Assembly (NCBI GenBank): GCA_050260275.1
Contig: JBLNBX010000253.1
Coordinates: 1 to 7,361 of the forward strand
Direction of reading: 5' to 3'
DNA length: 7,361 nucleotides
Origin: DATMXS01 sp050260275
GTDB lineage: Bacteria; Acidobacteriota; Terriglobia; Bryobacterales; Bryobacteraceae
Shown here: positions 1 through 5,831 of the stretch, piece after piece
How the letters are laid out: every line of letters starts with the position of its first letter
How positions within the stretch are numbered: position 1 is the stretch's first letter
The notes under the pieces: model-generated
The model's input: the letters and a program-made list of their open reading frames with translations, nothing else
Told to the model about the DNA's origin: nothing
Databases searched by the model: none
Position numbers and translations under genes: made by a program

Positions 1-106
1 CTTCTGCGCGGCGTACATCCCGGTGATCTTTGTCGTGTTCACTTTATTATCGTTTGCCCCGAACCTGGCAGACAACGCCCCCACCATCTATACCGCGCCG
101 CACGAT

Positions 107-112
107 TATCAT
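107..112 (+). promoter_or_regulatory. Candidate -10 box for leaderless MFS mRNA
   Basis: TATCAT matches the TATAAT consensus at five of six positions and is followed by exactly six bases (ggagac) before TTG 119, so transcription would begin at or beside the start codon. No convincing -35 hexamer is seen 16-18 bases upstream. The same geometry recurs before 5876 and 6555. The GGAG inside the six-base gap is too close to the start (2 bases) to be a normal Shine-Dalgarno. Confidence 0.42.
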
Positions 113-118
113 GGAGAC

Positions 119-1456
119 TTGGCGTCCGCGGTCATAGCAGACTTCTCCTATCTACTACGGAAAAATCGCAATTGCCGTTACACCTGGCTGGGACAGGTGA
201 TCGGCGAGATCGGGACGCATTTCAACAACATCGCCGTCGCTGCGCTCGTTCTGCAGGTCACCGGCTCGGGCCTCGCGGTGGGCGCGATGCTCATGGCCCG
301 CGCTATCCCCGCCATGCTCGCCGGCTCCGTGGCGGGCGTCGCGCTCGACCGCTATGACCGCCGGCGGATCATGATCGCCGCCGACATTGCGCGCGCGGCC
401 GTCGCCGCCGCTTTCCTGCTGGCGATGTCGAAGGAAAACGTCTGGCTGGTTTACCCGCTCAGCGCCGCGCTGATGCTGGCCTCGCCGTTCTTCACAAGCG
501 GCCGCATCTCGATCCTCCCCGCAATTGCGCCCGGCGCGGACCTGCACACTGCCAACTCGCTCACGCAGACCACGCAATGGGGAACCCAGATCATCGGGAC
601 CATGCTCGCCGGCTACACCGTTGCCTGGCTCGGCTACGGGCCCGCGTTCGTCATTAATGCCATCGCCTTCCTTCTTTCGGCCTCGACCACCCTGGCGCTC
701 CGCCTGCCCCCGGGCGCCTTCCGCGCCAGGCGCGCCGATCTCGTCAAAGCAGCAGCCGAGCGCGGGACGGGCTCCCAGACCGAGGAACCCCCTATGCCCG
801 CGGGCCATTTGCGCCCCTGGCACGACTTCCGCGACGGCCTTCGCTTCTTCGCGCACACACCGCTAGTTCTCGGTATCGGCCTGCTGTCGGTCGGTTGGGC
901 TGCCGGGGGCGGCGCCGCGCAGTTGCTGTTTGTCCTCTTTGGGGAACAGGTCTTCGACCGCGGGCCGGAGGGCGTCGGCTCGATGTCCGGTTTTGCCGGC
1001 ATCGGCCTGCTCATCGGCGGCCTCTCCGCCCATTCAATCGGAAGACGCGTAGGCTTCCGCGGCTACAAGCGCACGGTCAGCCTTGCGTACCTGTCGCACG
1101 GGCTGCTGTTCATCCTATTCAGCCTGACGCAGGGGTACCTGACTGCGCTCATCGTCCTGGCCGCCTCGCGCGTGGGAATGGCCATAAGCAGCGTTCTCAA
1201 CACGGCCGAACTGCTCAAATACGCGCCCGATCACTTCCGCGGCCGAGTTTTCGGCACCATGGAGTCGCTCCGCTGGTCGACGATGATCCTCTCCATGGCC
1301 GCGGCCAGCTTCGCGTCCGACCTCGTATCTCCGCGCGCCATCGGCGTGGTCGCGGGCGTCTTTGGCGCAGTCACCGGCCTCGCCTGGGCTTGGGCCGACT
1401 GGCGCGGCAAGCTTCCCGAACCCACACCCGCCGCTACGCTGGATAGCCCCCGCTGA
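119..1456 (+). CDS. MFS efflux transporter (DHA3 / MFS_3-like)
   Basis: Inner-membrane proton-coupled exporter of the major facilitator superfamily; 445 residues from the TTG at 119, a normal length for a 12-helix MFS protein. The N-terminus (DFSYLLRKNRN, then WLGQVIGEIGTHFNN) is the usual short cytoplasmic lead into helix 1. A motif A-like loop follows helix 2, G73-x3-D77-R-x-D-R-R-R83, and a second-half counterpart is IGRRVGFRGYKR. Hydrophobic segments are spread over the whole length, with a charged central loop (about residues 205-245) between the two halves. Start choice: the frame is open from base 2 and GTG 23 would add 32 residues, but those do not look like MFS sequence and use AT-rich codons, whereas TTG 119 sits exactly six bases after TATCAT. 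If the gene begins further upstream it is 5'-truncated here. Substrate unknown; DHA3 members often export drugs or siderophores. Confidence 0.87.
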   Translation: MASAVIADFSYLLRKNRNCRYTWLGQVIGEIGTHFNNIAVAALVLQVTGSGLAVGAMLMARAIPAMLAGSVAGVALDRYDRRRIMIAADIARAAVAAAFLLAMSKENVWLVYPLSAALMLASPFFTSGRISILPAIAPGADLHTANSLTQTTQWGTQIIGTMLAGYTVAWLGYGPAFVINAIAFLLSASTTLALRLPPGAFRARRADLVKAAAERGTGSQTEEPPMPAGHLRPWHDFRDGLRFFAHTPLVLGIGLLSVGWAAGGGAAQLLFVLFGEQVFDRGPEGVGSMSGFAGIGLLIGGLSAHSIGRRVGFRGYKRTVSLAYLSHGLLFILFSLTQGYLTALIVLAASRVGMAISSVLNTAELLKYAPDHFRGRVFGTMESLRWSTMILSMAAASFASDLVSPRAIGVVAGVFGAVTGLAWAWADWRGKLPEPTPAATLDSPR

Positions 1457-1877
1457 TGTACGCGCTCAGCGCCTTGATCGTATGCTCCTGGTCGGAGATG
1501 ATCGCATTTACCAGATCGCCAATCGAGATCATCCCGGTCACGCGCCCGTCCTCGAGTACCGGCAGATGCCTCACCCGGCAGGTGGTCATCATCACCATGC
1601 ACTCGTCGACGGTGTGATCCGGACCGACCGTGACCACCTGCGCCGTCATGATCTCCGACACGCGGACTTCCTTCGACGAGCGGCCCAGTAGTATCACCTT
1701 CCGCGCGTAATCCCGCTCCGAGAACATGCCCACCAGCCGCCCCTCCGAGATGACCGCTAGCGCGCCTATATCTTTCTCCGCCATGAGCGAAAGAGCTTCG
1801 TAGACCGTCGCTTCCGGCGAAATCGACCAGACCGAGCGCCCCTTCCTGTTGAGAATTGCTGCAATCTTTTCTGGCAC
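1434..1877 (-). CDS. Two-CBS-domain protein
   Basis: Cytoplasmic 147-residue protein made of a tandem CBS pair, the fold that usually binds adenosine nucleotides and acts as an energy or ligand sensor. CBS1 spans about residues 14-66 and ends in GMFSERD (S53, D56). CBS2 spans about 73-130 and contains IMTAQVVTV, RHLPV (H104) and GMISIGD (S118, D121); the G-x-[IV]-S-x-x-D pattern is the ribose/phosphate-contacting motif in nucleotide-binding CBS domains. No fused enzyme, channel or DNA-binding domain is present, so the partner is unknown. The start is GTG, preceded by AAGGGGGG. It converges with and overlaps the MFS gene by 23 bp, and is divergent from the sigma factor gene 97 bp away. Confidence 0.92.
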   Translation of the reverse strand: MPEKIAAILNRKGRSVWSISPEATVYEALSLMAEKDIGALAVISEGRLVGMFSERDYARKVILLGRSSKEVRVSEIMTAQVVTVGPDHTVDECMVMMTTCRVRHLPVLEDGRVTGMISIGDLVNAIISDQEHTIKALSAYISGGYPA

Positions 1878-1881
1878 CGCG

Positions 1882-1889
1882 CCCCCCTT
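1882..1889 (-). promoter_or_regulatory. Ribosome binding site of CBS gene
   Basis: Read on the minus strand, AAGGGGGG lies four bases before GTG 1877 (seven bases if AAGGG is the pairing core). It supports the GTG start and contrasts with the SD-less genes in this window. Confidence 0.6.
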
Positions 1890-1903
1890 GGCAGAGAGTG
1901 CCA
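1889..1903. promoter_or_regulatory. Perfect dyad TGGCA-N5-TGCCA
   Basis: TGGCA gagag TGCCA is a perfect 15-bp inverted repeat in the spacer between the divergent CBS and sigma genes, 12-26 bases before the CBS start and touching its ribosome binding site. It could be an operator for a dimeric regulator, or a hairpin in the CBS leader that limits ribosome access. No regulator gene is next to it. Confidence 0.4.
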
Positions 1904-1974
1904 GAAACAGGCTGGGCGGTCAAGCCCCAAAGTTCACTACAGTGGTCACAGACTCCGTTCGTCCGCCGTTTTAA

Positions 1975-2556
1975 GTGCGATCGGATATGGAGCTAATCGG
2001 TGAAATGCCCACGCAACGAGGGTTGACGCACTCCGACTCCGCCGGCCCTGCCGGCGCTGCCGAGTCCGCCTTCGAACAGGTGTTCAACGAATACTATCCC
2101 CGCGTCTTTGCGGTGCTTTATCGGATGCTGGGCGATCGCGCGCAGGCCGAAGAACTCGCCAGCGAAGCGTTCGTCAAGTACTCCCGCCAGCTTCCCGGCG
2201 CCTTCGAAAACGTCGGAGGCTGGCTCTATCGCACCGCCACGCGGCTTGGCATCGACTCGCTCCGCTCCGCGCGCCGCCGCAGCCGCTATGAGCAGGAGGC
2301 CGCCGTTGCGTTTGCCGGTACTACAGCCGGCCCTCTCGACGACCTTCTCCGCAAGGAGCGCTGCCGTCAGGTGCGCGCGACGCTGGCGCGCCTGAAACCG
2401 ATCCAGGCGCAAATTCTCATGCTGCGCTACAGTGGCTTCTCTTACAAGGAGCTTTCGCAAGTCCTGGGCATTCGCTTGACCTCCGTCGGGCGCGTGCTGA
2501 TGCGCGCCGAAGCCGCATTCGAGAAAGCCCACCTGCGCACAATGAAGGAGAGTTGA
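1975..2556 (+). CDS. ECF-type sigma-70 family RNA polymerase sigma factor
   Basis: Cytoplasmic transcription initiation factor, 193 residues, with the two-domain ECF layout. Sigma region 2 covers about residues 33-102 (FNEYYPRVFAVLYRMLGD, then AEELASEAFVKY, then GGWLYRTATRLGIDSLRSARRR), which binds core polymerase and the -10 element. A linker follows, then region 4 at about 128-185 with the helix-turn-helix core YKELSQVLGIRLTSVGRVLMRA, which reads the -35 element. Region 3 is absent, as expected for ECF factors. The first 30 residues are non-conserved, so the start is uncertain: GTG 1975, ATG 1987 and ATG 2005 are in frame and none has a good Shine-Dalgarno. Its stop is one base before the anti-sigma ATG, so the two are a co-expressed switch. 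ECF factors usually transcribe their own operon, here probably including the ABC genes; that target is inferred. Confidence 0.93.
   Translation: MRSDMELIGEMPTQRGLTHSDSAGPAGAAESAFEQVFNEYYPRVFAVLYRMLGDRAQAEELASEAFVKYSRQLPGAFENVGGWLYRTATRLGIDSLRSARRRSRYEQEAAVAFAGTTAGPLDDLLRKERCRQVRATLARLKPIQAQILMLRYSGFSYKELSQVLGIRLTSVGRVLMRAEAAFEKAHLRTMKES
2545..2550 (+). promoter_or_regulatory. Ribosome binding site of anti-sigma gene
   Basis: AAGGAG seven bases before ATG 2558, lying inside the last codons of the sigma gene. It fixes the anti-sigma start and implies translational coupling across the one-base gap. Confidence 0.75.
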
Positions 2557-2557
2557 G

Positions 2558-3691
2558 ATGCACATTCCCGATGCGAAGCTGCGGGCGAAGCTGGACGGCG
2601 AGCTGCCCGCCGCGGAATCTCTCGCCGCCGAACAACACCTGGACGCTTGCGCCCGCTGCCGGGCCCGCTACGCCGGACTTGCGCGCGCGGCAGCCGAAGT
2701 ACAGGCGCATTTCGCCGATCTGCCATCGGCTCCCGAAGTTGACGTCGCCGCGGCTCTCGCGCGGACGCGTGTCCGCGCCGCAGCCGGCGCGCGCGAACAC
2801 CGCCCCTGGTTCCCGCGCCTGACTCCCGCCTGGGCGGTGCTGGCTGCGGCCGTGTTTGCGGTGGTTCTGGTCTCCTCTGGCACGGCGCGCGCTGCCGCCG
2901 GGCGTTTCCTTTCGTTCTTGCGCGTCAAGAACGTCGTCGTCATCCCCGTGGAACGGCCCGCCTTCAACGATGGGAAAGGCAAGCTCATCCAGGACTTCCT
3001 TGCGAGCAACGTTCAGGTCCTCAAGGACGAGAGGGCGCGTCCGGTTTCCAGCCGCGAAGAAGCCGCGGAGATTGCGGGCTTCCCCGTCCGCCTGCCCACC
3101 GCGCTTACCGAGCAACCTCAGCTCATCGTCGAAGGCGCTCGCGAAGTCCAGTTCAACGTGGACCTGAAACGAGCGCAAACGCTTCTGACCGTGCTCGAGC
3201 GCCCCGACCTCAAGTTGCCCGCCGAACTGGACGGCGCGAAAGTGGCCATCGACGTTCCGCGCGGCGTGCTGGCGCGCTACGGCGACTGCGAGGTGAAGCG
3301 GCACGATCCGGATGAGCCGCCGCCTGTGAAGGGCCAGTGCATCAACGTAATGCAGATCCCGGCGCCAACCGTCGTCACGGTGCCGGAGATCGACCTGGCC
3401 GGAGTCGCCGAGATCGGCCTCCAACTCACGGGCATGGGGCCGGAGGAAGCGAAAGCTTTCGCCCGCGCGGTCGACTGGTCCTCGACGCTCGCCATCCCCG
3501 TCCCGGTCGGGCTCGCGACGCATCAGACCGTCACGATAGAAGGCGTTGAGGGCGTTCTCGCCGTCGCCAACCCGGCGCCGGAGAGGCCCGCGATGTACTC
3601 GCTCGTGTGGGTGAAGAACGGAGTCATCCACACCGTGAGCGGCAGGGGCAACCCAAGCATGGCCGTGCCCGTCGCTCAATCGCTACAGTAA
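2558..3691 (+). CDS. Transmembrane ZAS-type anti-sigma factor with long extracytoplasmic domain
   Basis: Membrane-bound antagonist of the upstream sigma factor, 377 residues. The N-terminal cytoplasmic part has LDGEL (12-16) and the zinc-binding anti-sigma motif H27-x3-C31-x2-C34. A basic linker leads to one membrane helix at about 90-108 (PAWAVLAAAVFAVVLVSS). The remaining 265 or so residues would lie outside the cytoplasm. The extreme C-terminus (YSLVWVKNGVIHTVSGRG...VAQSL) resembles the end of DUF4367-type domains found on other anti-sigma and envelope proteins; this is a pattern match, not a search result. Two cysteines in the outer domain (GDCEVKR and GQCINV) could form a disulphide. Known ZAS proteins hold their sigma factor until an envelope signal triggers release or proteolysis; the signal here is not identifiable. 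Confidence 0.88.
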   Translation: MHIPDAKLRAKLDGELPAAESLAAEQHLDACARCRARYAGLARAAAEVQAHFADLPSAPEVDVAAALARTRVRAAAGAREHRPWFPRLTPAWAVLAAAVFAVVLVSSGTARAAAGRFLSFLRVKNVVVIPVERPAFNDGKGKLIQDFLASNVQVLKDERARPVSSREEAAEIAGFPVRLPTALTEQPQLIVEGAREVQFNVDLKRAQTLLTVLERPDLKLPAELDGAKVAIDVPRGVLARYGDCEVKRHDPDEPPPVKGQCINVMQIPAPTVVTVPEIDLAGVAEIGLQLTGMGPEEAKAFARAVDWSSTLAIPVPVGLATHQTVTIEGVEGVLAVANPAPERPAMYSLVWVKNGVIHTVSGRGNPSMAVPVAQSLQ

Positions 3692-3700
3692 GTAGACCGG

Positions 3701-3715
3701 GCGCCGCAGCGGCGC
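3701..3715. promoter_or_regulatory. Stem-loop between anti-sigma and ABC ATPase genes
   Basis: GCGCCGC-A-GCGGCGC is a perfect inverted repeat (6-bp stem with a CAG loop) in the 45-bp spacer. There is no U tract, so full intrinsic termination is unlikely; attenuation, mRNA processing or 3'-end protection would fit a junction where sigma/anti-sigma and exporter levels need to differ. Confidence 0.35.
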
Positions 3716-3736
3716 GGCGTCCGGCGCATCGCGTAC

Positions 3737-4648
3737 ATGAACGCCATCGAGACTCACGAGCTTCGCAAGGTGTTCGGCGGCAAAGTCGCCGTCGAGGGCC
3801 TCACACTGCAGGTCCGCCGCGGAGAGGTGTTCGGTTTCCTCGGCCCGAACGGAGCGGGCAAGAGCACGTCGGTCAAGATGCTTTTGGGGCTCGTGTATCC
3901 GACGAGCGGAAGTGCGCTCGTCCTCGACCGGCCTCTCGGCGACGTCGGCGTGCGCGCCCGTATAGGTTTCCTGCCCGAGCATTTCCGCTTTCACGACTGG
4001 CTCACCGCCTCCGAGTTCCTCCGCGCCCACGCCAGCCTCTACGGAATGCATGCTTCGCACGTGCCCGGCCGCGTGGCGGAACTGCTCGAATTGGTGGGCC
4101 TTGGAGCCCATCGCGACAAGAAACTGCGTGAGTTCTCCAAGGGCATGCTGCAGCGCATCGGCCTGGCCCAAGCGCTGCTGAACGACCCCGAGCTGGTGTT
4201 TCTCGACGAGCCCACGTCCGGCCTCGACCCCGTGGGCCGGCTGCTTGTGCGCGACATAATACGCGAGCAGCGCGAGCGTGGCGCCACCGTGTTTCTAAAC
4301 TCTCACTTACTTGGAGAAGTTGAGGTTACGTGTGACCGCGTGGGTTTCATCAAGCACGGGCGTGTGATCGAGATCCGCTCGCTGCGGAACGACAGCGCTG
4401 CCGGAATGACGCTCGAAGTACGCGCCGCCGGGATCTCCCAGTCCGCGATTGCGGCGCTGAACGGCTTCGCCTCCTCGGTCCGCGCGGACGGTGACGTGCT
4501 CAGGCTGACTCTCTCTAACAGCGATGCCGTGCCTGAGATAATAAGTCACTTAGTAAGTGCTGGCGCACGCATTTACTCAGTTACATCGCGCCAGGACTCT
4601 CTAGAGGAGCTCTTTCTGCGTATCCTCGGTTCCGAAGGAGGCCTATAG
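3737..4648 (+). CDS. ABC transporter ATP-binding protein (ABC-2 exporter type)
   Basis: Cytoplasmic ATPase subunit of an ABC-2 exporter, 303 residues. Walker A is GPNGAGKST (36-44). The Q-loop position carries glutamate (FLPEH, E81), as is common in ABC-2 exporter ATPases. The signature is FSKGMLQRIG (133-142), Walker B is LVFLDEP with catalytic E158, the D-loop is SGLD (161-164) and the H-loop is H190 in NSHLLGEVE. A C-terminal extension of about 80 residues ends in SLEELFLRIL, typical of NosF/BcrA-like subunits. The ATG at 3737 has no clear Shine-Dalgarno. The last codons contain the AAGGAGG that serves the next start. Two TTA codons and a run of AT-rich codons in the last 120 residues are unusual for this GC-rich gene. 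Substrate unknown; association with the ECF switch suggests envelope stress or toxic-compound export. Confidence 0.93.
   Translation: MNAIETHELRKVFGGKVAVEGLTLQVRRGEVFGFLGPNGAGKSTSVKMLLGLVYPTSGSALVLDRPLGDVGVRARIGFLPEHFRFHDWLTASEFLRAHASLYGMHASHVPGRVAELLELVGLGAHRDKKLREFSKGMLQRIGLAQALLNDPELVFLDEPTSGLDPVGRLLVRDIIREQRERGATVFLNSHLLGEVEVTCDRVGFIKHGRVIEIRSLRNDSAAGMTLEVRAAGISQSAIAALNGFASSVRADGDVLRLTLSNSDAVPEIISHLVSAGARIYSVTSRQDSLEELFLRILGSEGGL
4635..4641 (+). promoter_or_regulatory. Strong ribosome binding site at the end of the ATPase gene
   Basis: AAGGAGG, the best Shine-Dalgarno in the window, six bases before GTG 4648, which itself overlaps the ATPase stop (TAGTG). It is ideally placed for a coupled permease gene, but the reading frame it serves runs into repeat sequence and ends at 4989. 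Confidence 0.65.
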
Positions 4649-4679
4649 TGCGGCTCTCCGCGCTGGCGCACATGCTTCT

Positions 4680-4776
4680 GTGGGGCGGGCATTCAGCCCG
4701 CGGCGCCTCCTCAGGCCGCCCGCTCGTGTCCCGTGGGGCAGCCACTCAGCCTGCAGCGCCCGCCTTGCACGGAACC
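4680..4776. repeat. Type I palindromic repeat units A and B
   Basis: Two units start with GTGGGGC, at 4680 and 4733. Their first 28 bases match at 23 positions. Unit A has the perfect stem GCGGGC-attca-GCCCGC (4685-4701). Unit B has GCAGCC-actca-GCCTGC (4738-4754), where the third pair changes from G:C to A:T on both sides and one pair is broken. The units are short (53 and 44 bp to the next unit) and their 3' halves are unalike. Confidence 0.7.
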
Positions 4777-4872
4777 GTGGGGCAGCCCCCCTGGCCCGCA
4801 CAGCAAACGCTTGCTCGCCGCACCTTTCGAGCCGCAAACCCGCCGTATGTCTCAACCCCGCGCCACGAAATT
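4777..4872. repeat. Type II 96-bp tandem repeat, copy C
   Basis: Begins GTGGGGCAGCCC and is followed directly by copy D with no gap. The two copies align without gaps and share 65 of the first 80 bases, including a ten-base identical stretch ATGTCTCAAC. The stem of copy C (left arm GCAGCCC, right arm GGCCCGC) pairs at five of seven positions. Confidence 0.8.
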
Positions 4873-4968
4873 GTGGGGCGGACCCCCTGGTCCGCGCTGC
4901 GAGCCCCTGCTCGCCGCTCCCTTCAAACCGCAGACCCGCCGCATGTCTCAACGCCATGCCGCGGCATC
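4873..4968. repeat. Type II 96-bp tandem repeat, copy D
   Basis: Begins GTGGGGCGGACC and carries a perfect 7-bp stem with a four-base loop, GCGGACC-CCCT-GGTCCGC (4878-4895). Because 96 is a multiple of three, the tandem copies keep every reading frame in phase. The copy runs into the 12-bp palindrome at 4956-4967. Confidence 0.8.
4956..4967. repeat. 12-bp perfect palindrome ATGCCGCGGCAT
   Basis: A self-complementary 12-mer at the 3' edge of the repeat cluster, 21 bases before the permease ATG. It has no counterpart in copy C, so it may be an end structure of the repeat or part of the permease leader. Confidence 0.5.
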
Positions 4969-4973
4969 CCCCC

Positions 4974-4978
4974 GGAGG
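4974..4978 (+). promoter_or_regulatory. Ribosome binding site of permease gene
   Basis: GGAGG ten bases before ATG 4989, slightly longer than ideal spacing. With the TGATG overlap it supports 4989 as the working start rather than GTG 4680, which lies in repeat sequence. Confidence 0.5.
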
Positions 4979-4988
4979 CGCGCTTCTG

Positions 4989-5831
4989 ATGGGCATCCCT
5001 TCCATCGCCGCGCTTACTCTCCGCGAGGCCCTGCGCCGCCGCATCGGCATCGCCGCGCTGGTCGTTGGAGGCCTGTTCCTCGCGTTTCAGGGCGTCGGGC
5101 TGTACCTGATGGTCTCCGAGGGACCTCTGCGGAATATGTCCACGGCGATTCCCCCGGTGGTGCGGCGCCAGTTGTTCACGGTGCTTTCGCTCATGGGCCT
5201 GTACGCGACCAACTGGCTCGTAGTGCTCATGACTGTGCTTATCGCCGTGGACACGCTGTCCGGCGAGATCGCCTCGGGAGTTATGCAATCCATCGCCGCT
5301 AAACCTATCCGGCGCTGGGAAGTCGTCATGGGCAAGTGGCTGGGCTATGCCGCGCTGATCACTGTTTTTCTGCTGCTGCTCGCCGGCGGCGTTCTCCTCG
5401 AGAACCGGCTTATTCTCGGCTTCAGCCCTCCGAACATCCCGTCCGCGCTGGCGCTGATGTGGCTCGAAGGCATGGTCCTGCTCGCCGTTACTCTGCGCGC
5501 CGGCGCGTCGCTCTCGACCATGACAGCCGGTATAACGGTGCTGGGCCTGCACATCCTCGCTTTCATCGGCGGCTGGATCGAGCAGATCGGCACGCTCCAG
5601 GACAGCCAGATGGCCGTAAATGTGGGCGTAGTAGCCAGCCTCGTGATGCCCACCGAGGCGATGTGGCGGAAAGCCGCCTCGGAGCTGCAGGGCCCGCTCA
5701 TCGGAGGCATCGGGTCTTCTCCATTCGGCACGACATCCGTGCCAAGCGCCGGCATGGTGGCCTACGCCGCGCTGTACATGGCCGTCGCCCTCGCCTGGGC
5801 CATCCGCCGTTTCTCGCGCCGGGACCTCTAG
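4989..5831 (+). CDS. ABC-2 type permease (NosY-like family)
   Basis: Membrane subunit that pairs with the ATPase encoded just upstream; 280 residues and about six helices (roughly 19-41, 63-88, 117-138, 150-170, 178-198, 255-275). The ABC-2 coupling segment is clear: D88TLSGEIASGVMQ followed by AKPIRRWEVVMGKWLG (104-119), close to the GEI-x-SG...KP-[IV]-RR-x-E pattern of NosY-like permeases. The N-terminus (IAALTLREALRRRIG) is the normal amphipathic lead of this family, so the 4989 ATG gives a complete protein. The frame is also open back to GTG 4680, which would add 103 repeat-coded residues; an automatic caller could choose that longer version. The ATPase-permease distance (340 bp) is far greater than usual for such pairs. 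Confidence 0.9.
   Translation: MGIPSIAALTLREALRRRIGIAALVVGGLFLAFQGVGLYLMVSEGPLRNMSTAIPPVVRRQLFTVLSLMGLYATNWLVVLMTVLIAVDTLSGEIASGVMQSIAAKPIRRWEVVMGKWLGYAALITVFLLLLAGGVLLENRLILGFSPPNIPSALALMWLEGMVLLAVTLRAGASLSTMTAGITVLGLHILAFIGGWIEQIGTLQDSQMAVNVGVVASLVMPTEAMWRKAASELQGPLIGGIGSSPFGTTSVPSAGMVAYAALYMAVALAWAIRRFSRRDL

Larger units (their letters stand above)
4648..4989 (+). other. Repeat-derived reading frame bridging ATPase and permease (113 codons)
   Basis: It begins at a GTG with an excellent Shine-Dalgarno and ends with TGA overlapping the permease ATG (TGATG), so ribosomes could pass from the ATPase to the permease through it. Apart from the first 11 or so residues (MRLSALAHMLL), the product is low-complexity Pro/Ala/Arg sequence. 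It contains two in-frame 32-residue repeats, beginning TVGQPPWPAQQ and IVGRTPWSALR and sharing ARR, PP and VSTP, which come from the 96-bp DNA repeat. All forward frames and one reverse frame are largely open here, so openness alone does not argue for a protein. It is probably a by-product of repeat insertion; it may be translated as a leader peptide. Confidence 0.4.

Noticed and set aside
155..856. Minus-strand open frame (233 codons) opposite the MFS gene
   Set aside because: Low-complexity Gly/Arg/Glu product antisense to a convincing MFS protein; no family features.
1884..1904. Possible sigma-54 promoter for the CBS gene (TGGCAC...TGCC on the minus strand)
   Set aside because: The GG and GC dinucleotides are eight bases apart instead of the required ten, so it does not fit a -24/-12 element; it is better described as a dyad.
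1932..1951. BlaI/MecI-like operator around CACTACAGTGGTCAC
   Set aside because: The symmetry is only four bases per arm, no TACA-N-TGTA core is present, and no BlaI or BlaR gene is nearby.
2417..3679. Long minus-strand open frame (420 codons) opposite the anti-sigma gene
   Set aside because: The product is His/Arg/Asp-rich with no domain, and the plus strand has a clear ZAS anti-sigma protein with Shine-Dalgarno. It is antisense openness from GC-rich codon use.
4680..4968. CRISPR array
   Set aside because: Unit spacing is irregular (53, 44, 96 bp), units are diverged, there are no unique spacers between identical repeats, and no cas gene is present.
4680..4988. N-terminal extension of the permease starting at GTG 4680
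   Set aside because: The extra 103 residues are entirely repeat-coded and proline-rich, there is no Shine-Dalgarno, and the ABC-2 permease is complete from ATG 4989.
4643..5050. Minus-strand frame through the repeat cluster with its own internal repeats
   Set aside because: The repeat DNA is open on both strands because of base composition and the 96-bp period; the product is Arg/Ala-rich with no start signal of note.
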